Assembly: GCA_021777555.1 (NCBI GenBank)
Contig: JAJYDK010000004.1
Location: forward strand, 62,001-126,000
Direction of reading: 5' to 3'
DNA length: 64,000 nucleotides
DNA from: Pseudomonadota bacterium
GTDB lineage: Bacteria > Pseudomonadota > Gammaproteobacteria > Steroidobacterales > Steroidobacteraceae
Under the pieces are notes generated by a model. It was not told the DNA's origin. It was given only the letters and a program-made list of their open reading frames with translations, and did no database searches. Position 1 is the stretch's first letter; each line of letters opens with the position of its first letter. The position numbers were made by a program, and so were the translations under genes. This document shows, in pieces, positions 34,437-42,534 of this stretch.

Positions 34437-35701
34437 GAGTCCGGGCTCCCGGGATCGTGATACAGCTCGATGATGTACGGTCCTGGTCCGGCCCCCGGCG
34501 CTGGCCCCGGATCGCCGTTGACCTGGCAGTTGCCCTCGAACTGCCCGATCACGTAATCGGTATTCCCGCTCTGGGTGACCGGCTGGAGAAGGAAGAAGCA
34601 GGCGAAGCCCAGGATGGGAACCGTGGTCGTGCCGTTGGCTGTGCCCGTGCAATCGCCGACGGGAACCGTGAGCATACGTCGCCCGGGGACGCCATAGTCG
34701 CCGGGGCCGTCGGTGGCCGGCATGAAATCGTAAGGACCGTTGGTTTCTCGGTACGTATAGTCGTTATAACTGAAGACGCCGGCAGTACCGTCAATGTTTT
34801 GGTAATTGAGCTCTGTCGAGCCCCACCACACATTGTCACTGGAGTCGGCCGTCAGAGTGGGGGCATTCGAGATGGCGGTCACGGTATCGGGCGGAAATAG
34901 CGCCTCGGTTCCTGCCATGGGGCCGCTGTATTCACCGAAGCGGGTGTTCAGTCCCTGTGCGACCGGACCGGTCTCGTTGCCCGTCTCGGTCTGCACGGTA
35001 TTGCTGGTCGTGTCGCAGGCCTGGTAGTCGCCGGCCATGTTCTGGCGCACGATGTCTGCGCCGGTGCCGCCGAGCTGGATGAGCTGGAAGTTTCCCGGGC
35101 CTACCTGGGTGCTGCCTGGAGCAGTACTCTTGAGTACTTGCGGTGCATTGATCTGATAGCCCCAGTAGCTTGCGAGCGGTGAGGGATTGCCGCAGACCAT
35201 CATCGGCGCGATATTACACGCGGTGTTGATGGTGGGGCTCGGTCCGGCCACCGCCGTCGCGCTCACGCCGAGCGTCGAGATGCCCGCCACGCGGACCAAT
35301 AGCGCGGGGAAATTGAATCCGGTGGCAATGACCCGCACATACGGACCCGTGGCCGATCCCGGGGTAAACGGCGGCAGCGCGCTCGAGTACTGAACGGTGA
35401 CTTGCAGGCTGTTGCTGTCATAGGTGTTGCCAAGCTCCCCGTTGCCGGCCGTATTCACATCGAGACCCAGCGCCTGCAGGGCCGAGGCGGTCGCGAGCGC
35501 GGTGCTCCCGGTCTGATCCAGGGTCTTGGCGGCTGACAGCGCGGCCGCATCCACGCTGTTCTGCAGGCGGGATTTGTTGAGCATCATGTGCCCGACGTCG
35601 ATCGCCATGCCGGCCATGAGGATGAGCACGAACATGGCGATGACGATCAGGACGAGTGCCGTGCCTCTTTGGCTCGATGGACTCTGTGCTCGTTGCTTCA
35701 T
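34433..35701 (-). CDS. tadG: TadG-like pilus assembly protein
   Basis: A 422-aa exported protein opening with a TadG-like N-terminus: SQRGTALVLIVIAMFVLILM as the single membrane helix, then AIDVGHMMLNKSRLQNSVDA and AALSAAKTL, a hallmark of TadG/Flp-associated proteins. The long periplasmic region (about 60-422) is rich in Gly/Thr/Asn, with scattered cysteines, and has no recognisable von Willebrand A fold. It lies between a small lipoprotein and tadE. A surface or periplasmic scaffold role is inferred from the family. Confidence 0.87.
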   Translation of the reverse strand: MKQRAQSPSSQRGTALVLIVIAMFVLILMAGMAIDVGHMMLNKSRLQNSVDAAALSAAKTLDQTGSTALATASALQALGLDVNTAGNGELGNTYDSNSLQVTVQYSSALPPFTPGSATGPYVRVIATGFNFPALLVRVAGISTLGVSATAVAGPSPTINTACNIAPMMVCGNPSPLASYWGYQINAPQVLKSTAPGSTQVGPGNFQLIQLGGTGADIVRQNMAGDYQACDTTSNTVQTETGNETGPVAQGLNTRFGEYSGPMAGTEALFPPDTVTAISNAPTLTADSSDNVWWGSTELNYQNIDGTAGVFSYNDYTYRETNGPYDFMPATDGPGDYGVPGRRMLTVPVGDCTGTANGTTTVPILGFACFFLLQPVTQSGNTDYVIGQFEGNCQVNGDPGPAPGAGPGPYIIELYHDPGSPDS

Positions 35702-35752
35702 ATTCGGTCCTCGCGAGTTCTGTGTCCGATCCGTCTCCCGGACCGCGCCCGG

Positions 35753-36046
35753 TCATCCGCCGCCGCCCCCTCCACCGCTGCCACCCACGTCGAACTGGCC
35801 GGTGCGCACCGTGCCGGTCACGGCGCCGGATACCGCGCCGTTGTGCGCCTTGATGACCTTCTCGAGCCGCGCACCGTCGGCCGATGCGGGGACATGGGGT
35901 TCGGCCTTGGCATGGGGATTGAAGGTCTGCTCGCGCACCATGGCGGCATACGCGTGACCGAATGCCGCATCGACTTGTGGGTACTCCGCGCAACCGCAGA
36001 GGGCGAGTGAGGCGAGCAGCGCAAGTCCGATTCGAGTGCATTTCAT
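35753..36046 (-). CDS. small lipoprotein of the Tad locus
   Basis: A 97-aa protein. Its signal peptide ends in lipobox LALCGC (lipidated at C19), followed by AEYPQVDAAFGHAYAAMVRE, a charged helix DGARLEKVIKAHNGAVSGAV and a terminal glycine run. It lies 21 bp after the secretin gene rcpA. Small lipoproteins in this position often serve as secretin pilotins (RcpB-like), which is my inference; homology to RcpB is not evident. The C-terminal Gly tract is low-complexity. Confidence 0.72.
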   Translation of the reverse strand: MKCTRIGLALLASLALCGCAEYPQVDAAFGHAYAAMVREQTFNPHAKAEPHVPASADGARLEKVIKAHNGAVSGAVTGTVRTGQFDVGGSGGGGGGG

Positions 36047-36067
36047 GGCGAGATCCTCGGGCGATGC

Positions 36068-37648
36068 TCAGGGGTGGGCCGGTGGAACGGGGAGTGGGGA
36101 GGGGGCCGTGGATGAGGCTGGCGCCGGGGCGGGTTTGGGCGCGCCGTGCAACTTGCCGAGCAGGTAGAACCCGAGATTCGTGGGTGGGGTCACGCTGTCG
36201 GTGGGCAGGCGCACGGGTCCCGCCGGCAGCGGCCTCGCAAGTCTCGGGGTGACCAGGATGACGAGCTCGGTTCTGCCGTCCTGGAAGTCCTGGCTGCGGA
36301 AGAGTTGACCGAGGATGGGGATGTCACCGAGGCCCGGGAATTTCCGCGCGGCGCTCGCCATCGCGTCATTGGTCAGCCCGGCGATGCCAATGGTCTGGCC
36401 ATCGGCGAGCTCGACGGTCGCTTCGGCGCGGCGCTCGGTGATGGCCGGGACGGCGAATACGCTGGAGGAGGTGAGGGGGGTGACCGTGAGGGAGTTCGTC
36501 GAGGTGAGCTGGCTCACACTGACGTTGATCTTGAGATTGATGCGCCCGTCGGTGAGCACCACCGGCAGGAAGCCGAGCTTGACGCCGAAATCCTTGTACT
36601 GGATGCCGATGACCCCGTTCTGCTCCGGCACCGGGATCGGGAACTGGCCGCCGGAGAGAAACTGCGCCGGCTGACCGGACTCCGTGGTGAGCGTCGGCTC
36701 GGCGAGGATCGTGGCAAGGCCCTGCTGCGCGAAGGCATCGAGGACCGCGTTCGCGATGAAAGATCCGCTCAGATAGCTGCCGAACAGACCCGCGGTGGAG
36801 ATGCTCGGCACGGTGGGCACGACGACCGTCTGACTGGGGCCCACGATGCCGCTCGTGCCCGGGCTGCCGAGCAGCGGCAGGTTGAGGTTGGAGCCGCCCC
36901 ATTGGGCGGGCGGGAAGGTGGCGCCGCCATTCACGCCTCCGCCGAACCAGTGGCCGCCGGCGTGCGTTCCGATGAACTGCATGTTCATGTGCTTGACGGC
37001 ATTGCGCTGCACCTCGGCGACCCGCACCTGCAGCATCACCTGCTGCGGACCGGCCACCTGCAGGAGGTCGATGATCCGCCCGGAGCCGCCGTGCGCACCA
37101 CCGCTACCGCCCCGGAACATGATCTTCTGGTTGGCGGGCGCCGCCTTCTCGAGGTAGCCCTTGGCGATCTTGAGCGCGGCATTGAGGTCCTCGATGTCCG
37201 CCACGGTGCCGTAGAGGATGATGTTGCGCTGTGCGCTGACGACCCCGATGTGCTCGTTGGGCAGTATCCTCGCGAGCATGGTCTTGAGAGCCGAGATGTC
37301 GTGCGTCACGGTGATCGACAGGGCGCTCACCAGCACGTTGTGTTTTGTCCAGAGGAGGATATTGGTGTTTCCCAGGTCCTTGCCGAGCACATACAGCTGG
37401 AATGGATCGATGATCAGAACGTCGGCGATATCGGGATTGCCGATCGAGACGCGGCTCACCGGCGCGGTGAGCTCGATGATGCGGCTCTTGTAGATCGGCA
37501 CCGTGACCGCGGTGTGTTCTCCGGCCGCGTAGATGAGCTTGTCGCCGTTGTTCGCGGCGAAAACGTGCGTGCAGAGCGACAGGCCGCAGAGCAGCCACAG
37601 GCCGAGCCATGGCCCATGGAGTCGGGCGAGGGACTTTGATGAGTTCAT
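36068..37648 (-). CDS. rcpA: Tad outer-membrane secretin RcpA (CpaC)
   Basis: A 526-aa secretin forming the outer-membrane channel of the Flp pilus. A signal peptide (about 1-32) precedes the pilus/BON-type N domain (SRIIELTAPVSRVSIGNPDI, LLWTKHNVLVSALSITVTHD). The secretin core shows VMLQVRVAEVQRNAVKHMNM, ATILAEPTLTTESGQPAQFL, GGQFPIPVPEQ, FLPVVLTDGRINLKINVSVS and ERRAEATVELADGQTIGIAG. A Pro/Ala-rich tail ends the protein. It follows rcpC by about 70 bp. Confidence 0.94.
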   Translation of the reverse strand: MNSSKSLARLHGPWLGLWLLCGLSLCTHVFAANNGDKLIYAAGEHTAVTVPIYKSRIIELTAPVSRVSIGNPDIADVLIIDPFQLYVLGKDLGNTNILLWTKHNVLVSALSITVTHDISALKTMLARILPNEHIGVVSAQRNIILYGTVADIEDLNAALKIAKGYLEKAAPANQKIMFRGGSGGAHGGSGRIIDLLQVAGPQQVMLQVRVAEVQRNAVKHMNMQFIGTHAGGHWFGGGVNGGATFPPAQWGGSNLNLPLLGSPGTSGIVGPSQTVVVPTVPSISTAGLFGSYLSGSFIANAVLDAFAQQGLATILAEPTLTTESGQPAQFLSGGQFPIPVPEQNGVIGIQYKDFGVKLGFLPVVLTDGRINLKINVSVSQLTSTNSLTVTPLTSSSVFAVPAITERRAEATVELADGQTIGIAGLTNDAMASAARKFPGLGDIPILGQLFRSQDFQDGRTELVILVTPRLARPLPAGPVRLPTDSVTPPTNLGFYLLGKLHGAPKPAPAPASSTAPSPLPVPPAHP

Positions 37649-37720
37649 TCTTGCTGTTCTCCCGAATGTTGTTTCGCGCGCCAGTCCAGGTCCTGCATCC
37701 GCCTCGTGTGATTCGATCGC

Positions 37721-38527
37721 TCAGCTCGCCGCGCGCCCACGGGCCATCGTCGGGAGCGCCCGCTGGATCTTGGTGCCGCGGATGATGACGATGGCGGCCG
37801 GCCGCGGCTTGCGCGCGAGCACCCGGACCACTCGGACCGGCGCCCGGTGCTTCGGTGTCTTCTTGACCGGTGGCGTGAGGCTGGCGTTGGCGCCGCGCAG
37901 GGTCAATTGGATGCGCCCCTCGGTCATCGCCTTGACCAGCAGGTCCGCCTGCTGCGGGGTCACCTCGAGGGTGACCGCGTGGACCACGATCGGCTGGTCT
38001 TTTTCGTGGGAATCCGTCTGATCCACCGCCAGCACTTGAAGATCCTGCAGGACTGTCTGGGTCACCGCTCCAGAGCCCACCATGCGCGCCTCCACGACGT
38101 CCACGTAGTTGCCGGGGAGCAGAAATCCCGCCACGCCGACCACCTCGTTGACGGGGACCGAGATGGCACGCATGCCGGGCTTGAGGACTGTCGAGAGCAT
38201 GCTGCCCGTCGGGTGCTTGGCGAACTGCCGTTGCAGGAGGATCTCGCCCGGCTGTATCTCCTGCAGCGCGACCAGGCCGACGACCTGCTTGGGATCGGCG
38301 AAGTGCGGCGCGATCGGGGTGCCGGCGGGCAGGGCGAGCAGCCCCAGGTAGCGGTTGTCGACCTTGGCGCCGAAGGGGATATCCGTGGCCGCGACGACGA
38401 CCGCCATCTGAGCCTGCCGCGGTGCGCCCTTGAGGCGGGCGGCCATCCATCCGCGCGCCACCCACGCCGCCCCGAGCGCGAGTAGGAGCGAGATCACCAT
38501 CAGCATGAATCCGCGTCGTTTCAACAT
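37721..38527 (-). CDS. rcpC: Flp pilus assembly protein RcpC (CpaB)
   Basis: A 268-aa periplasmic protein anchored by one N-terminal helix (FMLMVISLLLALGAAWVARG). An SAF domain follows (VVVAATDIPFGAKVDNRYL, PVNEVVGVAGFLLPGNYVDV) and a CpaB C-terminal domain. It stabilises the secretin in other Tad systems. ATG 38527 is preceded by GGAGG on the minus strand and gives family length. The last 30 residues are unusually basic (HRAPVRVVRVLARKPRPAA). Confidence 0.9.
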   Translation of the reverse strand: MLKRRGFMLMVISLLLALGAAWVARGWMAARLKGAPRQAQMAVVVAATDIPFGAKVDNRYLGLLALPAGTPIAPHFADPKQVVGLVALQEIQPGEILLQRQFAKHPTGSMLSTVLKPGMRAISVPVNEVVGVAGFLLPGNYVDVVEARMVGSGAVTQTVLQDLQVLAVDQTDSHEKDQPIVVHAVTLEVTPQQADLLVKAMTEGRIQLTLRGANASLTPPVKKTPKHRAPVRVVRVLARKPRPAAIVIIRGTKIQRALPTMARGRAAS

Positions 38528-38567
38528 GGTGGCATCCCTCCAGGATTGGTTTGCAACAGGCTCATCG

Positions 38568-39908
38568 TCATTGCCCCGCCGCGACGAAGTAGTTCTTCCA
38601 GGCCCACTCGAGCGCATCGAAGCGCAGTTCATCGCCGTGCCCGAGGTAGGCGACGTGATCGAGCGCCATGTCGATCAGGTCGCGCGGGTGGCAGGGCAGG
38701 AGCGGTATGTCGGCCGGTCGGTGCAGGTGGTCAATGACCGCCTGGCAGGTCGCCGCGTCGTACTCGACGCCGTGCTCCGCGCAGACCTGCTTCCAGATCT
38801 CGTGGTAGCGATCGGCGGGAAGCGCCTCGAACTGGATCTTGTAGCCGATGCGGCGCAGGAAGGCTTCATCCGCCAGGTCGCTCGGCTTGAGGTTGGTGGA
38901 GAACACCAGGATCAGGTCGAAGACCGCCGTGAAGTGCTGCCCGGTCGGCAGGGTGAGGTAGTCACGACCTTCCTCCATGGGCACGATCCAGCGGTTGAGG
39001 ATGGCGCGCGGCGGGACGCGCTGTCGTCCCAAGTCATCGATGATGAGCATGCCGTTGGTGGCTTTGAGCTGTAGCGGCGCGCGGTAGAGACGGGTGACCG
39101 GATCGAGCTGGATCTCGAGCAGCTCCGGGACGAGCTCGCCGCCGGTGATGACGAGCGGCCTGCGGCAGAGCACGTAGCGCGGATCGTACCCGTCGTCGAG
39201 CCTCATGCCGGGCGCGGCGGCTTCGATCGGCATGTGCACGGACGCGTCGAAGAGCTGGATGATCGTATCGCCCACGGCGATCGCGTGTGGCACGAGCACC
39301 GTTTCGCTCACCAGTCGCGAGAGCCGTTGAGTGATGTAGGTCTTGCCGGTGCCGGCTTCACCGTAGACGAATATGGCCTTGCCGGAATTGAGTGCCGGGC
39401 CCAGCCGGTCGAGCATGTCCGCATCGAGCACGACGTCCCTGAAGGCCGAGCGCATCAGCTCCCGGGTGACCAGGCGCTCATGCACGGATTGGCGTCGCAC
39501 CACTTCGCCGTAGGCGTTGAGCGGCACCGGGGCAGGGCCGAGATAGCCGCTGCGCTCGAGGGCGTCCTGGGCACTCACCCGTCCCCGCTCAGTGAGCGCA
39601 TAGCGCAGGCTCGGCTCCTCGGGACCCGGTCCGCGCACCTCGATGCGTCCTTCCTGGCGCAGGAACGCGAGAGCCTCGTCGAGGATGGGGCCGGCGAGGG
39701 CGCTGCGGCGACTGAGTGCGGGCAGCGTCAGGACCCCCGCGTCGTAGAGATGTTTTTCCACGAGCTCAGACAGCAGATGGAAGCGTAGCCCCGTGTCGGC
39801 GACGCTTTTGGGGCGCGGCGCCAGCCGGATCGACCGTTGGTCGATTTGAGGCGCGCCGTTCTTCGCGTCGTCGGTATTGAGACTGACGTCTTGCGCGGAG
39901 CTAGCCAC
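38568..39908 (-). CDS. AAA+ ATPase with N-terminal winged-helix region, inside the Tad operon
   Basis: A 446-aa cytoplasmic protein. Residues 30-130 look like a winged-helix domain (FHLLSELVEKHLYDAGVLTL, LDEALAFLRQEGRIEV). The AAA+ core has Walker A FVYGEAGTGKTYITQRL near 180-195, Walker B MLIIDDLGRQ near 286, and sensor-like LVFSTNLKPSDLADEAFLRR. It is not one of the canonical Tad proteins, yet its GTG start lies inside the tadV 3' end (8-bp overlap) and rcpC follows 40 bp later. A regulatory or assembly chaperone role is plausible; the substrate is unknown. Confidence 0.8.
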   Translation of the reverse strand: MASSAQDVSLNTDDAKNGAPQIDQRSIRLAPRPKSVADTGLRFHLLSELVEKHLYDAGVLTLPALSRRSALAGPILDEALAFLRQEGRIEVRGPGPEEPSLRYALTERGRVSAQDALERSGYLGPAPVPLNAYGEVVRRQSVHERLVTRELMRSAFRDVVLDADMLDRLGPALNSGKAIFVYGEAGTGKTYITQRLSRLVSETVLVPHAIAVGDTIIQLFDASVHMPIEAAAPGMRLDDGYDPRYVLCRRPLVITGGELVPELLEIQLDPVTRLYRAPLQLKATNGMLIIDDLGRQRVPPRAILNRWIVPMEEGRDYLTLPTGQHFTAVFDLILVFSTNLKPSDLADEAFLRRIGYKIQFEALPADRYHEIWKQVCAEHGVEYDAATCQAVIDHLHRPADIPLLPCHPRDLIDMALDHVAYLGHGDELRFDALEWAWKNYFVAAGQ

Positions 39909-40449
39909 GGTATGCTCCCCAAGCGAGGGAAACGATCGTGCCCGATGCGATGGCTAGTCCGTAGGGGAAGCGCCGCGCGGCCCCATCGTCCTCGGGCCGC
40001 GAAACGTGGGCGAGGTGCCCAGTGCTGAAGAGCACGTAAGCCCGGAAAACCCACCGCTGGATTAGCTCACGGATGCCGCCCGGACCGGCCGCGGTGACCA
40101 GAACGACGAGCGCGCCGACCAGTCCCGCGATCAATGTCCACAGTACGGCGAAGAGCGCACCGGCGGGGCCGAGGAATGCCCCTACGGCCGCCATGGCCTT
40201 CACGTCACCCGCGCCGGTGCCACCCGCCAGAAACATCGGCAGGAATGCCGCGAGCCCAATCCCGAGCCCCTCCGCGCTGTGCAGCGCCCCGGCAGCGCCG
40301 GTCGAGAGATAGTGGATGGTGAGAGCCAACATGGCCGCCGGAATCGTGAGTCGGTTCGGGATTCTTCGAGTTCTCAGATCGAGCAGCGCGACGGCCGCCA
40401 CGAACGCGGTCACCGCGACTATCGCCAAATGCCAGTTCTGAGCAGCCAT
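39901..40449 (-). CDS. tadV: Tad prepilin peptidase TadV (CpaA)
   Basis: A 182-aa membrane aspartic protease of the A24 family that removes the Flp leader. The two catalytic aspartates lie in VALLDLRTRRIPNRL and in the GxGD motif FLAGGTGAGDVKAMAA. About six membrane helices are present. ATG 40449 is the last start before the first helix. It follows flp by 76 bp and overlaps the AAA+ gene. The short length, without an N-methylation domain, is typical of TadV. Confidence 0.92.
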   Translation of the reverse strand: MAAQNWHLAIVAVTAFVAAVALLDLRTRRIPNRLTIPAAMLALTIHYLSTGAAGALHSAEGLGIGLAAFLPMFLAGGTGAGDVKAMAAVGAFLGPAGALFAVLWTLIAGLVGALVVLVTAAGPGGIRELIQRWVFRAYVLFSTGHLAHVSRPEDDGAARRFPYGLAIASGTIVSLAWGAYRG

Positions 40450-40525
40450 GGGTGAGGGTTGGTCACGAGCCCGACCAGACGGACCGATGGGGTGCGATGT
40501 CCACCCCATCGGCGGTCCGTTGGGA

Positions 40526-40732
40526 TCAGCCTGTGTAGCTTCCAGTGATGCCGGGCGAACTCGCCACGGCGGTGTACAGGTAGTTGATGACGTTGCTGAC
40601 CGCTTTGCCGAGGTTGGTGAACGCAAGAACGACGCCCGCTGCGATCAATCCGCCGGCGATGGCGTATTCTACGGTTTCCAGCCCGTCTTCTTCCTTCCAC
40701 AGCGCGACGAGCGCCGTCTTGAAACTCTTCAT
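40526..40732 (-). CDS. flp: Flp-family major type IVb pilin
   Basis: A 68-aa prepilin with leader MKSFKTALVALWKEEDG, cut after the glycine by TadV, exposing LETVEYAIAGGLIAAGVVLA. The E5-Y6 pair is the Flp signature. The remaining ~30 residues after the helix end TAVASSPGITGSYTG, rich in Ser/Thr. GGAG precedes ATG 40732. It leads the Tad operon. Ser/Thr richness of the tail would suit glycosylation by the divergent glycosyltransferase genes, which is inference only. Confidence 0.94.
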   Translation of the reverse strand: MKSFKTALVALWKEEDGLETVEYAIAGGLIAAGVVLAFTNLGKAVSNVINYLYTAVASSPGITGSYTG

Positions 40733-40767
40733 GGATGTGTCTCCAGGTCGTGATGTTGTTGTCGCCA

Positions 40768-40783
40768 TCCGGCAGCTGCCGGA
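40768..40783. promoter_or_regulatory. 16-bp perfect palindrome upstream of flp
   Basis: TCCGGCAGCTGCCGGA is fully symmetric and lies 36 bp upstream of the flp start codon, in the probable leader or promoter. It may be an operator or an RNA hairpin. No sigma-70 or sigma-54 element could be placed with confidence in 40733-41034. Confidence 0.45.
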
Positions 40784-40874
40784 ATGATTCAGCCAACCCC
40801 GATGGATCGGCGTTGCCGCTAGCAGGGTCTGGCGGATTCGGCGCGGGCTGGTAGGACGGATTTGCAGAAGCGGC

Positions 40875-40946
40875 GGACGATTTTGTAACGCCCGTGTGGC
40901 GGCCGACGTGCGGACAAATTAGTCCGATCGGCCATCAAAATCGTCC
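40875..40946. repeat. nested 72-bp inverted repeat between flp and the divergent glycan genes
   Basis: Three arms nest. GGACGATTTTG (40875-40885) pairs with CAAAATCGTCC (40936-40946). GGCCGA (40901-40906) pairs with TCGGCC (40928-40933). CGGAC (40911-40915) pairs with GTCCG (40922-40926), with loop AAATTA. The outer arms are perfect over 11 bp. It sits near the middle of the 302-bp divergent intergenic region, so it may be a shared regulatory site or a cruciform. Confidence 0.6.
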
Positions 40947-41034
40947 TATTGGCGGGCGTGGAGGCTTTGCGAAGGTAGCGCGAAAACGCTGAATCCACAG
41001 CGAAAACCCACCACAGGGGACGCCAGAGAATCCC

Positions 41035-42534
41035 ATGCACAGCGCGGATCAGGTCGAAACCACGCCCATGGCCGTGCCGTTTCTCGGCGGCTTCCGCGTT
41101 TCCTGGCCGTTGCTCATCGGGGTGACGGGGCTGCTGCTGCCCGCTCTCATGGGTTGGGGGCTGATGGACCCCGATACCTCTTGGCACATCGCCGCAGGAC
41201 GCTGGATGCTCGCGCACGGCGCGGTGCTCACGCACGATCCATTCTCCTTCACCCGGCACGGGGCGGCGTGGGTTGCCCATGAGTGGGGCGCGGAGCTGTT
41301 GATCGCATGGACATACGGGATCGCCGGCTGGGCTGGGCTCGTGTTCCTTGCCGCCGCCTGCTTCGCGGCGACACTGGCGTACCTGCTTCGCTTCCTGCTA
41401 TCGCGCATGGAGCCGCTGCACGCGTTGGTGCTCGCATTTCTCGCGGCCAACATGATGTTTCCATCGCTTCTCGCGCGTCCCCACGCGCTCGTCTGGCCGC
41501 TGACCGCGTTGTGGGTCGGTGTGTTGGTGAATGCCAGCGAGAGCCGCCGTTCGCCGCCGTGGTGGCTGCTTGGCGTGATGCTCCTGTGGGCGAACATGCA
41601 CGGCAGTTACATCCTCGGCCTCGGGATGGCGGTGATGCTGGCGCTCGATTCGGTGATTGAGGCCCGGACAGAGCGCTGGGACGTCGCGAAGCGTTGGTTG
41701 GCCTTCATCGCGGCCTCGTTCGCGTGCGTGCTCGTCAATCCCCAGGGTTATCGGCTGCTCCTCTTCCCGTTTCGGCTGCTCGGCATGAGCTCCCTCGATT
41801 ACATCGCGGAATGGAGGCAGCCGAATCTGCAGCATCTGCAGATCTTGAGCCTCTGGCTGGTGGTGATTCTGGGGCTCGCCTTCATCGGGCGGATCCGGCT
41901 CTCGCTGATGCGCAACCTGCTGCTGCTCGGCCTGCTGTTCATGGCGCTGCAGCACGTCCGCAATGTCGCCTTGTTGGGGCTCCTCACCCCATTCATCCTG
42001 GCGCGACCGGTCGCAGCGCTCTGGCGCCGGCTGCCATCCGCTGAACGCAATCCGTCCGCTCTGGACAGAGGACTTGCGAACCTCTCGCATCGCGCCGCTC
42101 CCATGACCGTGTGCGTGGCGCTCGTTGCGGCCGCACTGACCGCGAGTTTCGCGCTGCACCTCAGACGGCCGCACCCGCCCGAGTATGCCGCGCCTCAGGC
42201 AGCACTCGATGCGATTCTGGCGAGAGGTGCCGGCCAGAGAATCCTCAATGATTACGGATACGGCGGATACCTGATCTTCCGGGGCGTGCCGGTCTTCATG
42301 GACGGGCGAGCCGACCTCTACGGGGACGCATTCCTGCGCCGTGCCGTCGAGGCGCTCTCGCTTGCACCCGGCGGTCATCTGGGGGCATTGCTCAGGACTT
42401 ACCGGTTCAGCGCCATCCTGCTGCGGCCCAGCTGGCCCGCCGTGCAGCTCCTCAACCACATGCCCGGTTGGAAGCGCGTGTACGCCGATGAGGGGGCCGT
42501 CGCATACGTCCGTCGAGAGGAGGGTACGACATGA
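41035..42534 (+). CDS. multi-TM GT-C-like membrane protein, paralogue 1 of 3
   Basis: A 499-aa inner-membrane protein with about 10-12 helices. After the first helix comes an acidic loop, GLMDPDTSWHIAAGRWMLAH, then THDPFSFTRHGAAWVAHEWG; its DPD motif sits where GT-C glycosyltransferases carry catalytic acids. A soluble C-terminal region (about 390-499) has ILNDYGYGGYLIFRGVPVFM and DGRADLYGDAFLRR. I know these motifs from uncharacterised bacterial proteins with no assigned activity. It is first of a coupled run: its stop overlaps the GT2-GtrA start (ATGA). Confidence 0.75.
   Translation: MHSADQVETTPMAVPFLGGFRVSWPLLIGVTGLLLPALMGWGLMDPDTSWHIAAGRWMLAHGAVLTHDPFSFTRHGAAWVAHEWGAELLIAWTYGIAGWAGLVFLAAACFAATLAYLLRFLLSRMEPLHALVLAFLAANMMFPSLLARPHALVWPLTALWVGVLVNASESRRSPPWWLLGVMLLWANMHGSYILGLGMAVMLALDSVIEARTERWDVAKRWLAFIAASFACVLVNPQGYRLLLFPFRLLGMSSLDYIAEWRQPNLQHLQILSLWLVVILGLAFIGRIRLSLMRNLLLLGLLFMALQHVRNVALLGLLTPFILARPVAALWRRLPSAERNPSALDRGLANLSHRAAPMTVCVALVAAALTASFALHLRRPHPPEYAAPQAALDAILARGAGQRILNDYGYGGYLIFRGVPVFMDGRADLYGDAFLRRAVEALSLAPGGHLGALLRTYRFSAILLRPSWPAVQLLNHMPGWKRVYADEGAVAYVRREEGTT

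Noticed and set aside
40733..41034. Sigma-54 promoter for flp or the divergent cluster
   Set aside because: I looked for GG-N10-GC on both strands by eye and found no acceptable match.
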